NCBI GenBank assembly: GCA_028287505.1
Contig: JAQBPN010000087.1
Span: 1-64,000 of the forward strand
Direction of reading: 5' to 3'
Length of the DNA stretch: 64,000 nt
From: Fibrobacterota bacterium
GTDB lineage: Bacteria > Fibrobacterota > Fibrobacteria > UBA11236
The position numbers and the translations under genes were made by a program. This document shows, piece by piece, positions 19,001 through 28,063 of the stretch (the stretch's first letter is position 1; each line of letters opens with the position of its first letter). The notes beneath the pieces are model-generated. The model worked only from the letters and a program-made list of their open reading frames with translations, searched no databases and had not been told where the DNA came from.

Positions 19001-20689
19001 GGTGAGCTTGCCCCAATACATGGTGAGATAATCCTGGTCGCTGTTCCCGTCCACTTTCGGGACGCGCACCCAGATCTCCGCCAGCTTCAAGGTGGTATTC
19101 CACCGTTCAATCACAAAGGGCAAGGCGGTACCATCCGCATCGGCAAAGCGCAGATCCTTGCCGGAGGCATCCGCATTGGAGAAATCCATGTGGGAAGCGT
19201 CCAGGCGGATGAGCAAGGGGAAATTTTCCACATTGCCGGGAACGGCCGCACCGGTGGTGGCGGTGTTGAAAAATATTTTCTGGGAATGGCCCCAGAGGGC
19301 GTAGTTTTCCGGGACGGACAGACGGGCGGAAATGCTGAACAAGGTGTCCTTGCCGTCGGTGAGGCGGCATCGATAGGTTCCGGCATCGGCCAGGGTCACG
19401 GAGGCGAACGTGATCACGGCGGCTTTGGCCGACGCCAACGGAGCCCCGTCCTTGTACCATTGGTAGGCAATCGGGAGGTCGGAAACCGCGTCCACCTGGA
19501 AGAAAACGGGTAGGCCTTCCGCCGATACCCTCAGGCTGTCCGGTTGCGACTTGATGGCCAGTTTGACGGGAGGTTCGTATTCCCAGGTGATCAGGTTGCC
19601 GTCCGGTCTTTGGATCTCATAGTTCAGCTTCATCCAGTCCGCACTGTGGAAGGTGTTCGACAATTCCGGCTCGTCGAGGATGCCGGTGTAGTAGGGGTCG
19701 GAGGACCAGTTCGATTTGCCGAGGTAGTTCTTGGTGCGCGCCAGGTTCGAGATCGGTTGTGACAGACTGCCCTCCGCAACCTTGACACCGTTCTTGTAGA
19801 TCACGGCCGTGTTTTTCGCCCCGGTGACGGATGAGTTCGCCGTGATCGTGACTCCCAATTGCACCCATTTCCGGGAATCCACGACGTCCGTTGCCACCAA
19901 TTCGAGGTCCCACGCCGAGCCGGCGTAGATATGCAAAGCCAGGTTTCTTCCGGTCCCGTCCCTGGCCAGGAGGATATTGTCCGCGGCGGGCCCGTTTCCG
20001 ATATCCAGGAACCGCTCGTAGGCTCCGGCCGCGGTGGCATAGACCCAGACCGTATAGGTAAGACCCGCACGGAAATCCGCGAAACCGGCGCCCAAATCCA
20101 GATAATCACCGTTCGTCTGTCCGTCCAGGCTGTCGGCCATGCCGATGACCCCTGCGCTCCGCTCATCTCCATCGTAATTCTTGGGACTGGCGTGGTTGCC
20201 GCCGCCTACGGAGTTTACCCGCGTCTGCTGGCTGCCCTCCCCCAGATGCCACACTCCGGCGAACCCATTGCCGGCGGGGAATACCTTGGATCCGTCCGAC
20301 AGATAACCCGCGCCGGCCTTGCCCCAGTAGGCTACCACATAGTCCGCGCTGCTGTTGGCGTCCACTTGGGGCACTCGCACCCAGATCTCGGCCTTGCCCG
20401 CCACCGGGTCCCACCTGTCGATCTGAAAATCCAGATGGGTCCCGTCCGCATCGGCGAAGCGCAGATCGGATCCGGACGCCAGGCTTTGCGTCAGGATTCT
20501 GGCCTGGCCCGGGACGGAAGAGGAAATCCGGATCAGGACCGGAACGTTCTGCATGGACAGGTTGGTGACGTTGGCGCCGGTGGCGGTAGTATTGAAATGG
20601 ATCTTGGCGGAGTGGGTCCAGGTGGAATAGTCTTCCTGGGCAAACGGGATTCCGGTCAGGATCAGGACTGCCCCGATCCAGCCTTGCAT
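16088..20689 (-). CDS. Giant secreted multidomain protein (DUF2341, LamG, Ig, chitobiase-like)
   Basis: A 1533-residue exported protein that probably binds or processes carbohydrate at the cell surface. In order: signal peptide (MQGWIGAVLILTGIPFAQ); DUF2341 (about 25-125, DLRFADADGTHLDFQIDRWD); LamG/concanavalin-like domain (about 140-330); Ig-like domain (about 390-450, QWYKDGAPL...GTYRCRLTDG); a second DUF2341 and LamG pair (about 465-770); a chitobiase C-terminal-like repeat (TRIFYTLDGSEPDS, about 815-860); a long beta-rich region; and a C-terminal FlgD/T9SS-like tail (VDVRIWSPDGKEAGGLRGLE). No catalytic domain is evident. The ATG at 20689 is the only start that yields a clean signal peptide. 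It is divergent from the gene at 20968. Confidence 0.85.
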   Translation of the reverse strand: MQGWIGAVLILTGIPFAQEDYSTWTHSAKIHFNTTATGANVTNLSMQNVPVLIRISSSVPGQARILTQSLASGSDLRFADADGTHLDFQIDRWDPVAGKAEIWVRVPQVDANSSADYVVAYWGKAGAGYLSDGSKVFPAGNGFAGVWHLGEGSQQTRVNSVGGGNHASPKNYDGDERSAGVIGMADSLDGQTNGDYLDLGAGFADFRAGLTYTVWVYATAAGAYERFLDIGNGPAADNILLARDGTGRNLALHIYAGSAWDLELVATDVVDSRKWVQLGVTITANSSVTGAKNTAVIYKNGVKVAEGSLSQPISNLARTKNYLGKSNWSSDPYYTGILDEPELSNTFHSADWMKLNYEIQRPDGNLITWEYEPPVKLAIKSQPDSLRVSAEGLPVFFQVDAVSDLPIAYQWYKDGAPLASAKAAVITFASVTLADAGTYRCRLTDGKDTLFSISARLSVPENYALWGHSQKIFFNTATTGAAVPGNVENFPLLIRLDASHMDFSNADASGKDLRFADADGTALPFVIERWNTTLKLAEIWVRVPKVDGNSDQDYLTMYWGKLTAKAASNGAAVFASAAGYRGVWQFDESSGDAADASGNGYMGAVGGVTGGRPGVIATGFDLAGSGHVGLAPAATGSLQAFTISMWARENMAAQKASGELEPALMGMQTGASGVGDFRVVSKDGQLNLWTRSVSGALYSTQGVDIGDDKWHFISAVCDGTNFQLYTDGVQVAALSGNILPLAGGALGIGALRKSDNTYGSGFYGSIDAVQVLALNRDAGWIKLAYETQRPDSKVLTFGTQAVTPTPAPTAAPPAGPYEGSLLVQLTCAADNTRIFYTLDGSEPDSTAGTTHAVQSSILLEKNTVIKAKAYRNGTPSATLTAAYEVRTSPGSGGDTLNPGRFTNVDPTHIISYPVQDSKVPVLVTAGLTWNPPPRGFDRFGPLFNVATTDSLAAFPGLQLTGTAMDGISLYLMDGEGRFHWMPPKDGLLWIPSAGSYFWGRDTLPPRIRFAGTEVHGADSLYAYFVMEDNVSNLQCKLHVWNGGHDSLGWWGGSSGEIMKFAFRLPGESSTPLEARFQATDAVNLSEFPRQAGRVFTLSRTLAGVSASLDLKPGLQWKLAGLPYFSHDPLSLTQLTALTGPGKLYGAVWRTSSGAKGAYELLQDRDTLPAGRGFWLASEAGAASLSFPPGRTSESDTDGLFPITLKQGWNTVTCPAFRPMAWPISPKDGDSYLRSPLKGLRGFDGTAYTRPDSLRPWEGYYVWYAGLDTMVRVGPGAARASAAATAGAKASATGGLSLVLKMGEGSPLELGAAGFAKTGLGVEDEWLPPPREKGNGGGGETWLSREGKALATDYVAWQATRAMSWTLMAQGKPQGYRMEVDAAKLPPGFQFWAVSPSRGVKYRLNTGSSVPVTGDDTLRIYAGTAEALAEVSDLTRGRVEAGGFSSSLRAVAGGLELTLMLPVSARVDVRIWSPDGKEAGGLRGLELAPGRHAWGWPALGPGREAPAQGVYLIGIDARGADWSAHRVEKFSALR

Positions 20690-20967
20690 GGTCTTTCCGA
20701 TGCCGCGTTTCGTTTCGATGCAACACCCCGGCCCGCGTACCGCAAAAGGTACGGAGGCATTTCCAAGCAATTATAGGGGCTGGAAGCCCCCAAATAAGGG
20801 GAAAAATCGACAACCGGAATCCGGGAATATCCGCTCCGATCCCCGTTGTCCGGAGACAACGGATCCGCCTCGCAGAACCCTGGAAATCGCCGGTTTCGGG
20901 CGCGGCAGGCATATATTCAGGACGTCACACAGGAATACGGCCCCGGGGGCCTGAACCAGGAGCGGTT

Positions 20968-22323
20968 ATGAACGACCTCATCAATACTGAATCCGGCCGG
21001 AAAAAGAGCTGGAAAACGACCTTTTTGGTCCTGCTTGCCTCGCTGGCGCCAAGCGGGTTTGCCCTGGAGATCCATGAGTGGGGAACGTTCACCACCCTGA
21101 ACTCCAGCACCGGAAACGGATTGTCCGGCCTCTTTGTGGATGCCTCCCGCCTGCCGGCGTTCGTGCACGGCCTCCCCTATTTCAACTACGACCCCGTCTC
21201 GGGCTGGGCTTCCCCGGACAAACTCCGGAACGTGACCGTGAAAATGGAAACCCCGGTTCTCTACTTCTACAGCGACAAGGAAGTGGACGTGGACGTGAAA
21301 GTGAAGTTCCAGGGCGGGACCATCAGCCAATGGTATCCGCAATGTTACGACTGCGAAGCCAATCCGTCGGCCGCCTCCGTGGACTTCGCCAAGGAGCCAT
21401 ACCAGGGACATATCGCCTGGAAGGCCAAGGTACTGGCCCCGGGATCCAATCTGCCTTACACCACCACCGCTTTGGGCGGCGAAACCGGGGAATGGACCGC
21501 GCCCCGCAGCACTCTGGCCAACCAATTGCGCGGCCAGCAGGGCGAAATCGAAAAGTTCCTGTTCTACCGGGGCCTGGGGAATTTCACGTCCGCGCTGCAG
21601 ATTTCCTTCAAGAATCCGGGCACCCTGGTTTTACGGAACACCGGGGACGAGGATATTCCCTGGGTGATGATTTACGATCGCCAGGGAGACCTCAGCTATC
21701 CCGCCAGCATCTGGTTCCAAGGCCCGCTCAAGGCGCATGCGAACATCGAGGCGGGAAAATCGACCGATGACTTCCCGAGCTACGGCCCGGGCACGGCCGC
21801 CATGGACAGCCTCTACAACCATCTGGTGGTCGCGGGCCTTTCCACGCAAGAGGCGCGCGCCTTGCTGAACACCTGGTACAACGGCTACTTCATCGAAGGC
21901 GGTCTCAAGGCCTTCTGGATCCTGCCGCGCGCCCAGGTGGATCGGATCCTGCCTTTGGAAATCACTCCCATGCCGGACAAAATCGTCCGCGTAATCGTGG
22001 GCCGCAGTGAAATCCTGTCCCCGGCCTTCGAAGAAACCCTCTACAAGGCCAAGGCCGATGACAGCCTGGACGCGAAATACGGCACGGACAAATATTTCCT
22101 GGCCTACCATGATTTCCTGGCCAAGGGAAAGGATTGGCATCTGGCCACCGCTCTTGATCAAAGCCAATCCCGATCCCCCGCAAGCGACGGGGCGCGAAAC
22201 GCATGGAATGGTTTCGGCCAACGCGGCCGGGCCTCTCCGTGGTTTTCCCGGACCGGTGAAGCCGGTGGCTTCGTCGACTTGCGCGGACGCGCCGTCCGGC
22301 CCGCCTCACACCCCGTGAGATAA
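20968..22323 (+). CDS. Exported protein of unknown function, 451 aa
   Basis: Begins with a charged stretch and a signal peptide (about 14-32, WKTTFLVLLASLAPSGFA). The mature start EIHEWGTFTTLNSSTGNGLSGL resembles uncharacterised exported proteins that share the HEWGTFT motif, but I cannot name a function. Other visible blocks are VTVKMETPVLYFYSDKEVDVDVKV (beta-strands) and FIEGGLKAFWILPRAQVDRILPLEITP. Two cysteines at QCYDCEANP could form a disulfide. The start has AGGAG about 8 nt upstream. The C-terminal 60 residues are low complexity and Arg/Ser-rich. Confidence 0.7.
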   Translation: MNDLINTESGRKKSWKTTFLVLLASLAPSGFALEIHEWGTFTTLNSSTGNGLSGLFVDASRLPAFVHGLPYFNYDPVSGWASPDKLRNVTVKMETPVLYFYSDKEVDVDVKVKFQGGTISQWYPQCYDCEANPSAASVDFAKEPYQGHIAWKAKVLAPGSNLPYTTTALGGETGEWTAPRSTLANQLRGQQGEIEKFLFYRGLGNFTSALQISFKNPGTLVLRNTGDEDIPWVMIYDRQGDLSYPASIWFQGPLKAHANIEAGKSTDDFPSYGPGTAAMDSLYNHLVVAGLSTQEARALLNTWYNGYFIEGGLKAFWILPRAQVDRILPLEITPMPDKIVRVIVGRSEILSPAFEETLYKAKADDSLDAKYGTDKYFLAYHDFLAKGKDWHLATALDQSQSRSPASDGARNAWNGFGQRGRASPWFSRTGEAGGFVDLRGRAVRPASHPVR

Positions 22324-22498
22324 GCGGAATGGCTGCTGCCCGGGCCTTTCGTCAGGGCGCCCGCCTTAACCAAATCGGATCGTATGTGGAGTTTGAAGGC
22401 GGCGCGCCAACTCCCCAAACATCCCCTCGCATTCCCGGAAATAATCCTAAAGAACGGACGGATTCTGCCGATATCCTGAACAGGAGAGAATCCGGATC

Positions 22499-22990
22499 AT
22501 GATGGACCTGAGCCCAATCGCAAACGCCATCAAATCGGTGCAAGCCCCGCCCCCGCAGGCCCAGCCTTCGATCGCGGAGGAAATGAAGCCGGTTCCCCAG
22601 GCGGAGATAGATCATGCGGTGCCTGCGCTTCCCGCCAAGGGAGGCGAACCGGGCTTGGGCAAACATCTGGATCTCTACGATACCGAAGTGGCCCGCAACT
22701 TCCCGCCGCAGAGCGAGGCCAAACCCGAAACCGCCTCGCCGCACGTGGCCTCCCAGTTGGCGGCCCATAACGTTTCACCCAAGCAGGCTCCGCCGGCGGA
22801 ACTCACACCGGATCAGCCCAAGGCCGACGCGCCTAAAAAGGAAAAGCGCGCGGTCAGAACCCGATCCAAGCTGCTGGGGTACAAGACCGGTCTTCCCCAG
22901 CCGACCACGGATCCAATCCATCTCGACCTGCCGTTCCTGAAGCCCTTGGGCGGAAAAGCCCTGGGCCGATCCATCGACGCCCGCATTTGA
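22499..22990 (+). CDS. Pro/Ala-rich hypothetical protein, 163 aa
   Basis: No family recognised. The protein has no signal peptide or membrane segment and is mostly disordered, with many Pro, Ala, Lys and Glu residues; only the C-terminal part (KLLGYKTGLPQPTTDPIHLDLPFLKPLGGKALG in pieces) looks conserved. AGGAGAG precedes the ATG by about 9 nt, and a second ATG follows at once. Codon use matches the neighbouring genes, which argues that it is real. The stretches 22324-22498 and 22991-23047 show nothing else. Confidence 0.55.
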   Translation: MMDLSPIANAIKSVQAPPPQAQPSIAEEMKPVPQAEIDHAVPALPAKGGEPGLGKHLDLYDTEVARNFPPQSEAKPETASPHVASQLAAHNVSPKQAPPAELTPDQPKADAPKKEKRAVRTRSKLLGYKTGLPQPTTDPIHLDLPFLKPLGGKALGRSIDARI

Positions 22991-23047
22991 TCGATCCCGT
23001 TCCCGGATATTGGTCTCCCGACTCCTGATATTGGTATCATCAGGGCG

Positions 23048-23863
23048 ATGCCGCTCTCAAGCCTTAAAAAGAGTCTCTTCCGCATCTCCGGGCCCGGCGC
23101 TTATCGCCTTCTCCATGCGGGATGGTTTTTCCTGCGCCTGATGCGCGCGCTGCGATCCAAAGCGTACGCGACGGCCTTTTTCGGGAATGACGTGATCGCC
23201 TTTTCCGGAAAGCTGCGTCCGGGCTTCCTGGTGTTGGACATCGGGGCATTCCTGGGCGGGTCCACGGCGCTCTTCGCGAGGGCGGTGGGAAAATCGGGCC
23301 GCGTAATCGCCTTCGAACCGGTCCATCACCGCTTCCTGGCATTCCTGTTGCGCGCCCTGCGCCTGACCCAGGCGCGCGTGGAGCCCATCGCTCTCGCCGG
23401 GGAGAACGGCCGGACCGAACTGGTCATTCCCATCCATCACGGCGTGCCGCTCTATTCCCAGGCGGGTTTCGCCGAGTCCTATTCCGCCGCTTTGCAACCC
23501 GGTTCCGGCTATTCGTTCCAACGGCTGCCCACCGTCCTGATGCGCCTGGACGATTTCCTGGCGCGGCAATCCCTGGCGCCGGAAGACGTCTCCGCGGTCA
23601 AGATCGACGTGGAAGGATCGGAAATGGCGCTCTTCGCCGGGGGGGAGGATTTCTTCCGGCGCTTCCGCGGACCCATGCTCTGCGAATTCTGGTTCGCGGA
23701 GATGCCGCCGCCGGGCTGGGTCTGGCTCAGGGAGAAGGGGTATTCCTGCCGTTACCTCGACCGCCAGGGCCGATGGGTGGCCGCGGACACGCCGGAAGCG
23801 CTCGCCGAAGTCTGCCGCGGGGAAACCTACGGCAATTTCTTCTGGGAAAAAACCCCGGGCTAA
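23048..23863 (+). CDS. FkbM-family SAM-dependent methyltransferase
   Basis: A 271-residue methyltransferase of the FkbM type, which usually O-methylates sugars or polyketides. Motif I is LDIGAFLGGSTALFARAVG (about 66-84), followed by GRVIAFEPVHHRF (acidic post-I) and the family signature VKIDVEGSEMALFAGGEDF (about 187-205). An N-terminal amphipathic or hydrophobic segment (about 15-35) may contact the membrane. It has no glycan-biosynthesis neighbours, so the substrate is open. The 3' end overlaps the convergent downstream gene by 4 bp. Confidence 0.8.
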   Translation: MPLSSLKKSLFRISGPGAYRLLHAGWFFLRLMRALRSKAYATAFFGNDVIAFSGKLRPGFLVLDIGAFLGGSTALFARAVGKSGRVIAFEPVHHRFLAFLLRALRLTQARVEPIALAGENGRTELVIPIHHGVPLYSQAGFAESYSAALQPGSGYSFQRLPTVLMRLDDFLARQSLAPEDVSAVKIDVEGSEMALFAGGEDFFRRFRGPMLCEFWFAEMPPPGWVWLREKGYSCRYLDRQGRWVAADTPEALAEVCRGETYGNFFWEKTPG

Positions 23864-24378
23864 TCCGCCTTGGTCAGATCAGCGTCCATCCCGCCTTTGA
23901 TGCGGGAAAGCCAAAGCGTCAGTTTGCCGAAGCGGGCCAGCATCTTGGCCTCGGGCATGCTGATGCCCTCCGTGCAGGAAAAACAATTCTCGCAATGCAG
24001 GGTGAGGGAATCCGACCAGATGGTGAATGCGTAGGCGTCCTTGCTGGTACAGACATAGCGCTTGTGTCCCTTCCAGGTGCGGGTCATGGTCATGAGCATG
24101 TCCGCCGTGTCCCGTTCGCCCGCGGAGAGGGCGCGTTTCCGCACGGCGCCGTCGAAGCCGTTCTCGTCATCCGGTTCCAGCGCCCCGGCGGTGGGATCCA
24201 ATTTCAGGATGCCCACGGAATCCCGGGTCAAGGCCATCTGGCATTCCGACTTTTCGTCCTGGAATTTGAGCGAGACCTTGAGAGGGCCCTCGGCGACCCA
24301 GGGTTGGGCGCGTTCTTCGGCCAATGCGGAACCGGCGGTTGCGCCCAGAAAGGCCAACAGGAAAAGTATATGCGACAA
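23860..24378 (-). CDS. Small exported hypothetical protein, TTG start
   Basis: A 172-residue protein with a clean signal peptide (SHILFLLAFLGATAGSALA) and four cysteines in the mature part (SECQM, YVCTS, CENCFSC). No family is recognised. I chose TTG at 24378 because GGGAG lies about 6 nt upstream and the signal peptide starts there; the longer frame to 24477 puts charged sequence before it. CENCFSC looks like a metal- or disulfide-binding knuckle. It converges on the FkbM gene with a 4-bp overlap. Confidence 0.65.
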   Translation of the reverse strand: MSHILFLLAFLGATAGSALAEERAQPWVAEGPLKVSLKFQDEKSECQMALTRDSVGILKLDPTAGALEPDDENGFDGAVRKRALSAGERDTADMLMTMTRTWKGHKRYVCTSKDAYAFTIWSDSLTLHCENCFSCTEGISMPEAKMLARFGKLTLWLSRIKGGMDADLTKAD

Positions 24379-24568
24379 CGGGTAGTCTCCCTTGCGAACC
24401 GGCTTCCCTTGCCGACGCCTCAAAGCTACCCTTTTTCCGCGAATTCCGGCTACCGGAGGGGAAGCATGTGATGGCAATCACTAAGATCCAATGGGTTAGT
24501 ACGGTTGTTCCCGAAAATGCAATCCCGGTCCGAAGGCTGAATCCGGCCGTGGACGGTATGTTTGCCCC

Positions 24569-25456
24569 ATGCATACGTCGGTAAAACTCCTTTTTCTGTG
24601 CGCGGCGGCGGGCATCGCCCGGCAGGCCTCGGCCGCGACCGCAATCCAGGCGGTTACGCACGCTTGCCGGCCTATTGCCGATGAGATCAAGATCGACGGG
24701 GTTCTGGACGAACCCCAATGGCAGGGGCTGGACACCTTGCGCCTGATGCTGAACAACGCGCCCGCCGGCGGCAAGCCGACCGTGGAGACCAAGGTCCTGA
24801 CCGCGTGGAGCCAGACCCGGCTTTACGTCGCCTATATCGTCAGCGCCAAGAACGTCAAGAATACCACGACCCAGCACGATGCGGATGCCATGTATTCGCA
24901 GGACGTGGTGGAGATGTTCATCGATCCGGACGGGGACGGGAAGAACTACTTCGAGTTGGAGTGGAATTGCCTGAATACGTCGCTGGATTTCTTCTTTACG
25001 GCGCCCTTGCAGGGACAGGACAAGAGTTGGGCGCCGCAGGGAATGCAGAACGCGGTAAAGGTGCACGGCACCGCCAATAACCCGGTCGACGTGGATACGG
25101 GGATGGTGGTGGAAATCTCCCTGCCCTGGGCCGCCTTCAAGCAATGGTCGAAAGGATCGATGCCTCCCAAGGCGGGCGATTCCCTCGCCTTGAATTTCTA
25201 CCGGATCAATTACATCACCCCCAGCACTCCGGAATTGATCTCCTGGGCGCCAACGGGGGCGGCGGACTTCCACCGGCCCGACAAGTTCGGCGCGTTGATC
25301 TTCTCGTCGCAACCCGTAACCTCCCTGTTTCCCAAGCCGGACCCGCGTCGGCACGCTTCCGCGGGCGGCTTCCCGGCCCCGGCCCGGCGCGTCGATGGGC
25401 GCCGATCCCCATCCGATGGCTGGGGTAAGGTTTGGCTTTTTCAGGTTGCCCCCTGA
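24569..25456 (+). CDS. Secreted protein with CBM9-like carbohydrate-binding domain
   Basis: A 295-residue exported protein. A signal peptide (about 1-21, ending ARQASA) is followed by a carbohydrate-binding family 9-like domain (about 32-250): IKIDGVLDEPQWQGLDTL, TKVLTAWSQTRLYVAYIV, DVVEMFIDPDGDGKNYFELEWN, VVEISLPWAAF and DSLALNFYRINY. These are the standard CBM9_2 landmarks. Known relatives bind plant polysaccharides or accompany glycoside hydrolases. The last 45 residues are Arg/Pro-rich and may be a poorly conserved tail. The Shine-Dalgarno is weak. Confidence 0.8.
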   Translation: MHTSVKLLFLCAAAGIARQASAATAIQAVTHACRPIADEIKIDGVLDEPQWQGLDTLRLMLNNAPAGGKPTVETKVLTAWSQTRLYVAYIVSAKNVKNTTTQHDADAMYSQDVVEMFIDPDGDGKNYFELEWNCLNTSLDFFFTAPLQGQDKSWAPQGMQNAVKVHGTANNPVDVDTGMVVEISLPWAAFKQWSKGSMPPKAGDSLALNFYRINYITPSTPELISWAPTGAADFHRPDKFGALIFSSQPVTSLFPKPDPRRHASAGGFPAPARRVDGRRSPSDGWGKVWLFQVAP

Positions 25457-25536
25457 TTCGGGGACGATTCCCGGCGCCGATCCCGTTTCGCTTTATTTGA
25501 TTTGACAAAACCTCCCCAAAATGGTGTATTTCAGCC

Positions 25537-26559
25537 ATGATAAAACTTTATTCCGCTTCCGCCTGCCTGGGCCTTCTGACCGCGGCCGCATTGTGCCTGC
25601 CCCAATCTTCAGCGGCCGCCAAGCTGGAAGACGTGGTGCGGGCATTCGAAAAGAACAAAGACTACGTGCAGCCCATCGCCACCATTTTCGGATCGACCAC
25701 CAACTCCGGCTGGTACCAGTCCTCGGCGGTTCCCGCCACCTTCTCTTTTTACGTGGGCCTTCCCTTGAACCTGAGCCTGATCGCCGATGCCGATCGATCC
25801 TTCAAGGGGACATGGACGGACAACGGGTGCAAGCAGTATCACAAGAACAATCCCACCGGAACGCAGACCTGCAAGGAAACCACCTCCTACACGGCGCCCA
25901 CGCTTTTCGGTTCCGGCAAGGGGCCGGTATTGGATTCATCCGCCTATTCCCCCACCACCAACAGCATCGCCGGGACCTTCCACGTCCCGCAGAACGACGG
26001 CAATGCCAATGCCGCTTCGTTCAACTGGTTCCCGTTCGGGGAACCCCAGATCGGTTTTTCCTACTACAATACGGAATTGAAGCTGCGCTACTTCACCCTG
26101 CCCTTGGACGTGGTATCCGTAAGCCTGCCCGGCATCGGCATCCAGCATGATCTTTCCTCGTTCCTGCCTCCTCTGCCCGTTTCCCTGTCCGTGGCCGCCA
26201 ACTGGACGTGGCTCAGCGGGGAGTGGAAACCCGGCGGCAAGGTGGACGGCAAGGTGACCCTGAACGGCACCTCCGCGTTCTACGGGGTACTGGGCGGCTA
26301 CACGTACTCCAGATGGCTTGAGGTCTTCCTGGAAACCGGTTGGGAAACCGCCTCTCTTAAGACCGGCGGGGATTTGGTCATCCATAACGATTCCGGGGAT
26401 GAACTCGTACGACCCGGATTGACCCTGGAAGGCCGCAACGGATTCCGCGCCTCCTTGAACATCGCCTTCCATTTCGGATATGATGCGGTATTGGGGCAGA
26501 ACCTGGGAGCCAACTTCGGCAACCAAGTGGGCGTGTTGGCCTATCGCTACAAGAAATGA
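25537..26559 (+). CDS. Exported beta-barrel-like protein (DUF6588-like)
   Basis: A 340-residue protein with a signal peptide (SASACLGLLTAAALCLPQSSAAA). The C-terminal two-thirds alternate hydrophobic and polar residues with many Gly, Tyr and Trp, and the sequence ends in ...VLAYRYKK, which suggests an outer-membrane barrel. SLPGIGIQHDLSSFLPPLPVSLSVAANWTWL resembles DUF6588 proteins; this is recalled similarity without a search. Start ATG follows an AT-rich leader. The next gene, a lipoprotein, begins 87 bp downstream on the same strand and may share the mRNA. Two GC-rich hairpins lie between them (about 26577-26613). Confidence 0.65.
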   Translation: MIKLYSASACLGLLTAAALCLPQSSAAAKLEDVVRAFEKNKDYVQPIATIFGSTTNSGWYQSSAVPATFSFYVGLPLNLSLIADADRSFKGTWTDNGCKQYHKNNPTGTQTCKETTSYTAPTLFGSGKGPVLDSSAYSPTTNSIAGTFHVPQNDGNANAASFNWFPFGEPQIGFSYYNTELKLRYFTLPLDVVSVSLPGIGIQHDLSSFLPPLPVSLSVAANWTWLSGEWKPGGKVDGKVTLNGTSAFYGVLGGYTYSRWLEVFLETGWETASLKTGGDLVIHNDSGDELVRPGLTLEGRNGFRASLNIAFHFGYDAVLGQNLGANFGNQVGVLAYRYKK

Positions 26560-26645
26560 TGCGGCGGAGTCGCCAGAGGCGGCTGGAACCGCCTGAGGCG
26601 GCCGGAACGGCCGGTGTATCGGAAAATTCACGAGAGGAATCGGCA

Positions 26646-27284
26646 ATGACACTTTCACTATCCGCAAAATCGCGCACCGCCCTGGGACTCTGCGGCCTCT
26701 TGGCCGCCCTGTCGATGCTGGGAGCCTGCGCCCTGAAAGAGACCGCCGAGGACAGCGACACCGCCGGCGTGGTGGTGAACGTCGACGATTCCTCCAACGT
26801 GGTGCTCACCTTCGACGATTCTTCGCGAACGGTGTTCAAGGACTCCGGCTCCTTCAACCTGGATGAGATCCGCCAGAAAATGTCGGACAAGGGATTGGAT
26901 CCGGACTCCATCCAGATCACGGGCATCGCCGTCACCTACGACAGCACCACCAGGGACTTCATCACCGCAAACGAAGGGGTGAAATTCTTCCTGAGGATCT
27001 ACCTCCGCGAAGAAGGCACCGGAGAGCGGAAGCTGGCCCTGGAAACCCTGGAAAACGACATCGACGAGTTCAAGGCCCTGGCCTTTGATCCGAATATGGC
27101 CGTCCTGGAACTCGGCAAGCACATCTTCGGCAATCCCGAGGGATTTCCGGATTTGCTCAAGGCCGTCAAGGATTCCAATATCCACTCCGCCTGGGTCATC
27201 GCCGAGTTGACCGTGCCGGGGAAAATCAAGAAGACCGGCACCCTGAAGATCAACATGGTGGTTACGGTAGCGGGTAAAGTCTAG
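26646..27284 (+). CDS. Lipoprotein of unknown function, 212 aa
   Basis: The N-terminus ends in a lipobox (LSMLGAC, Cys near residue 30), so the product is probably a lipoprotein. The mature region shows alternating strands and a helix (SGSFNLDEIRQKMSDKGLDPDSIQITGIAVTYD in pieces) and a final beta-hairpin (KKTGTLKINMVVTVAGKV). It resembles FCB-group lipoproteins, but I cannot assign a family. The ATG at 26646 follows GAGAGGAA. It probably forms a unit with the barrel-like gene upstream. Confidence 0.65.
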   Translation: MTLSLSAKSRTALGLCGLLAALSMLGACALKETAEDSDTAGVVVNVDDSSNVVLTFDDSSRTVFKDSGSFNLDEIRQKMSDKGLDPDSIQITGIAVTYDSTTRDFITANEGVKFFLRIYLREEGTGERKLALETLENDIDEFKALAFDPNMAVLELGKHIFGNPEGFPDLLKAVKDSNIHSAWVIAELTVPGKIKKTGTLKINMVVTVAGKV

Positions 27285-27298
27285 CAGGATCCGGCGAG

Positions 27299-27314
27299 GC
27301 GGCGGGAGCCGCCC
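27299..27314. terminator. Hairpin GGCGGC-GGGA-GCCGCC between convergent genes
   Basis: A 6-bp GC stem with a GGGA tetraloop lies 15 bp after the lipoprotein stop and 20 bp from the stop of the convergent acetyltransferase. The outer bases (GGATCCGG/CCGGAGC) may lengthen it. It has no U-tract. Confidence 0.4.
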
Positions 27315-27333
27315 GTATCCGGAGCTATCGGAA

Positions 27334-27912
27334 TCAGGCGCCGCCCGGGCCGCGCCAATCCTTCTCCAAGAGCGCGTACAGGTACTCGTCGCACCATTCG
27401 CCCTTCACGAAGCAATTGTGGACCATGTGGCCTTCCCGCCGCATGCCCAGCTTCTCCATCATCTTCCAGGAATTCTCGTTGCGCGTGTCCGCCACCGCCC
27501 AGATGCGGTAGGCGCCCAGGCTCCACAGATATCCGATCAGGCCGATAACGGCCTCTTTGCCGTAGCCTTTTCCGTGGAAGCTCCGGTTGAAGTGGAAGCC
27601 GATTTCGGCCTGGCGCTGGATGTCATCGTTCATCTTGAAAGAGATGTTGCCGATGACCTTGCCCCCATCCTTCAGCTCCACGGCGAATTCGTTCCACACG
27701 CCGCAGGTGCCGGGCGCCACCGCCCCCTGGATCTCCAGGTCCTGGCGGGTGTCTTCCAGATCGTACGGATCCCAGAACTCGTACTTGGCGACTTCGGGGT
27801 CGGATAGAATTTCGTGGGCGTCGACAAGGTCCTTGGCCAGAAAGCGGCGGATGATCATCCTTGGGGTTTCGTACATCGTTTCAGAGCGCATGGCGGTCCC
27901 GGCCGATCCCAA
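27334..27912 (-). CDS. GNAT-family N-acetyltransferase (RimJ/RimL type)
   Basis: A 192-residue acetyl-CoA-dependent transferase of the Acetyltransf_3 group. TPRMIIRRFLAKDLVDAHEILSDPEVAKYEFWDPYD is the typical N-terminus. The acetyl-CoA-binding signature is GFHFNRSFHGKGYGKEAVIGLIGYLW, followed by RIWAVADTRNENSWKMMEKLGMRREGHM. I placed the start at TTG 27912 because a strong GGAAGGGGG lies about 5 nt upstream; ATG 27891 or 27876 are alternatives that lack such a site. The substrate is unknown (protein N-terminus or small amine). Confidence 0.85.
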   Translation of the reverse strand: MGSAGTAMRSETMYETPRMIIRRFLAKDLVDAHEILSDPEVAKYEFWDPYDLEDTRQDLEIQGAVAPGTCGVWNEFAVELKDGGKVIGNISFKMNDDIQRQAEIGFHFNRSFHGKGYGKEAVIGLIGYLWSLGAYRIWAVADTRNENSWKMMEKLGMRREGHMVHNCFVKGEWCDEYLYALLEKDWRGPGGA

Positions 27913-28063
27913 GAATTCCCCCTTCCAAATGGAGGGTGTCCGGGCAAAAGGTATAAAAATGCTCCCGCGTTTAAAAAAGCGAACAGGCTCCCCGCATTCT
28001 CCTTTCTCCGGATGCGCACCGGGCGGTTAGTTTCAGGGCGTCGCACAACCTCAAGAGGAACCC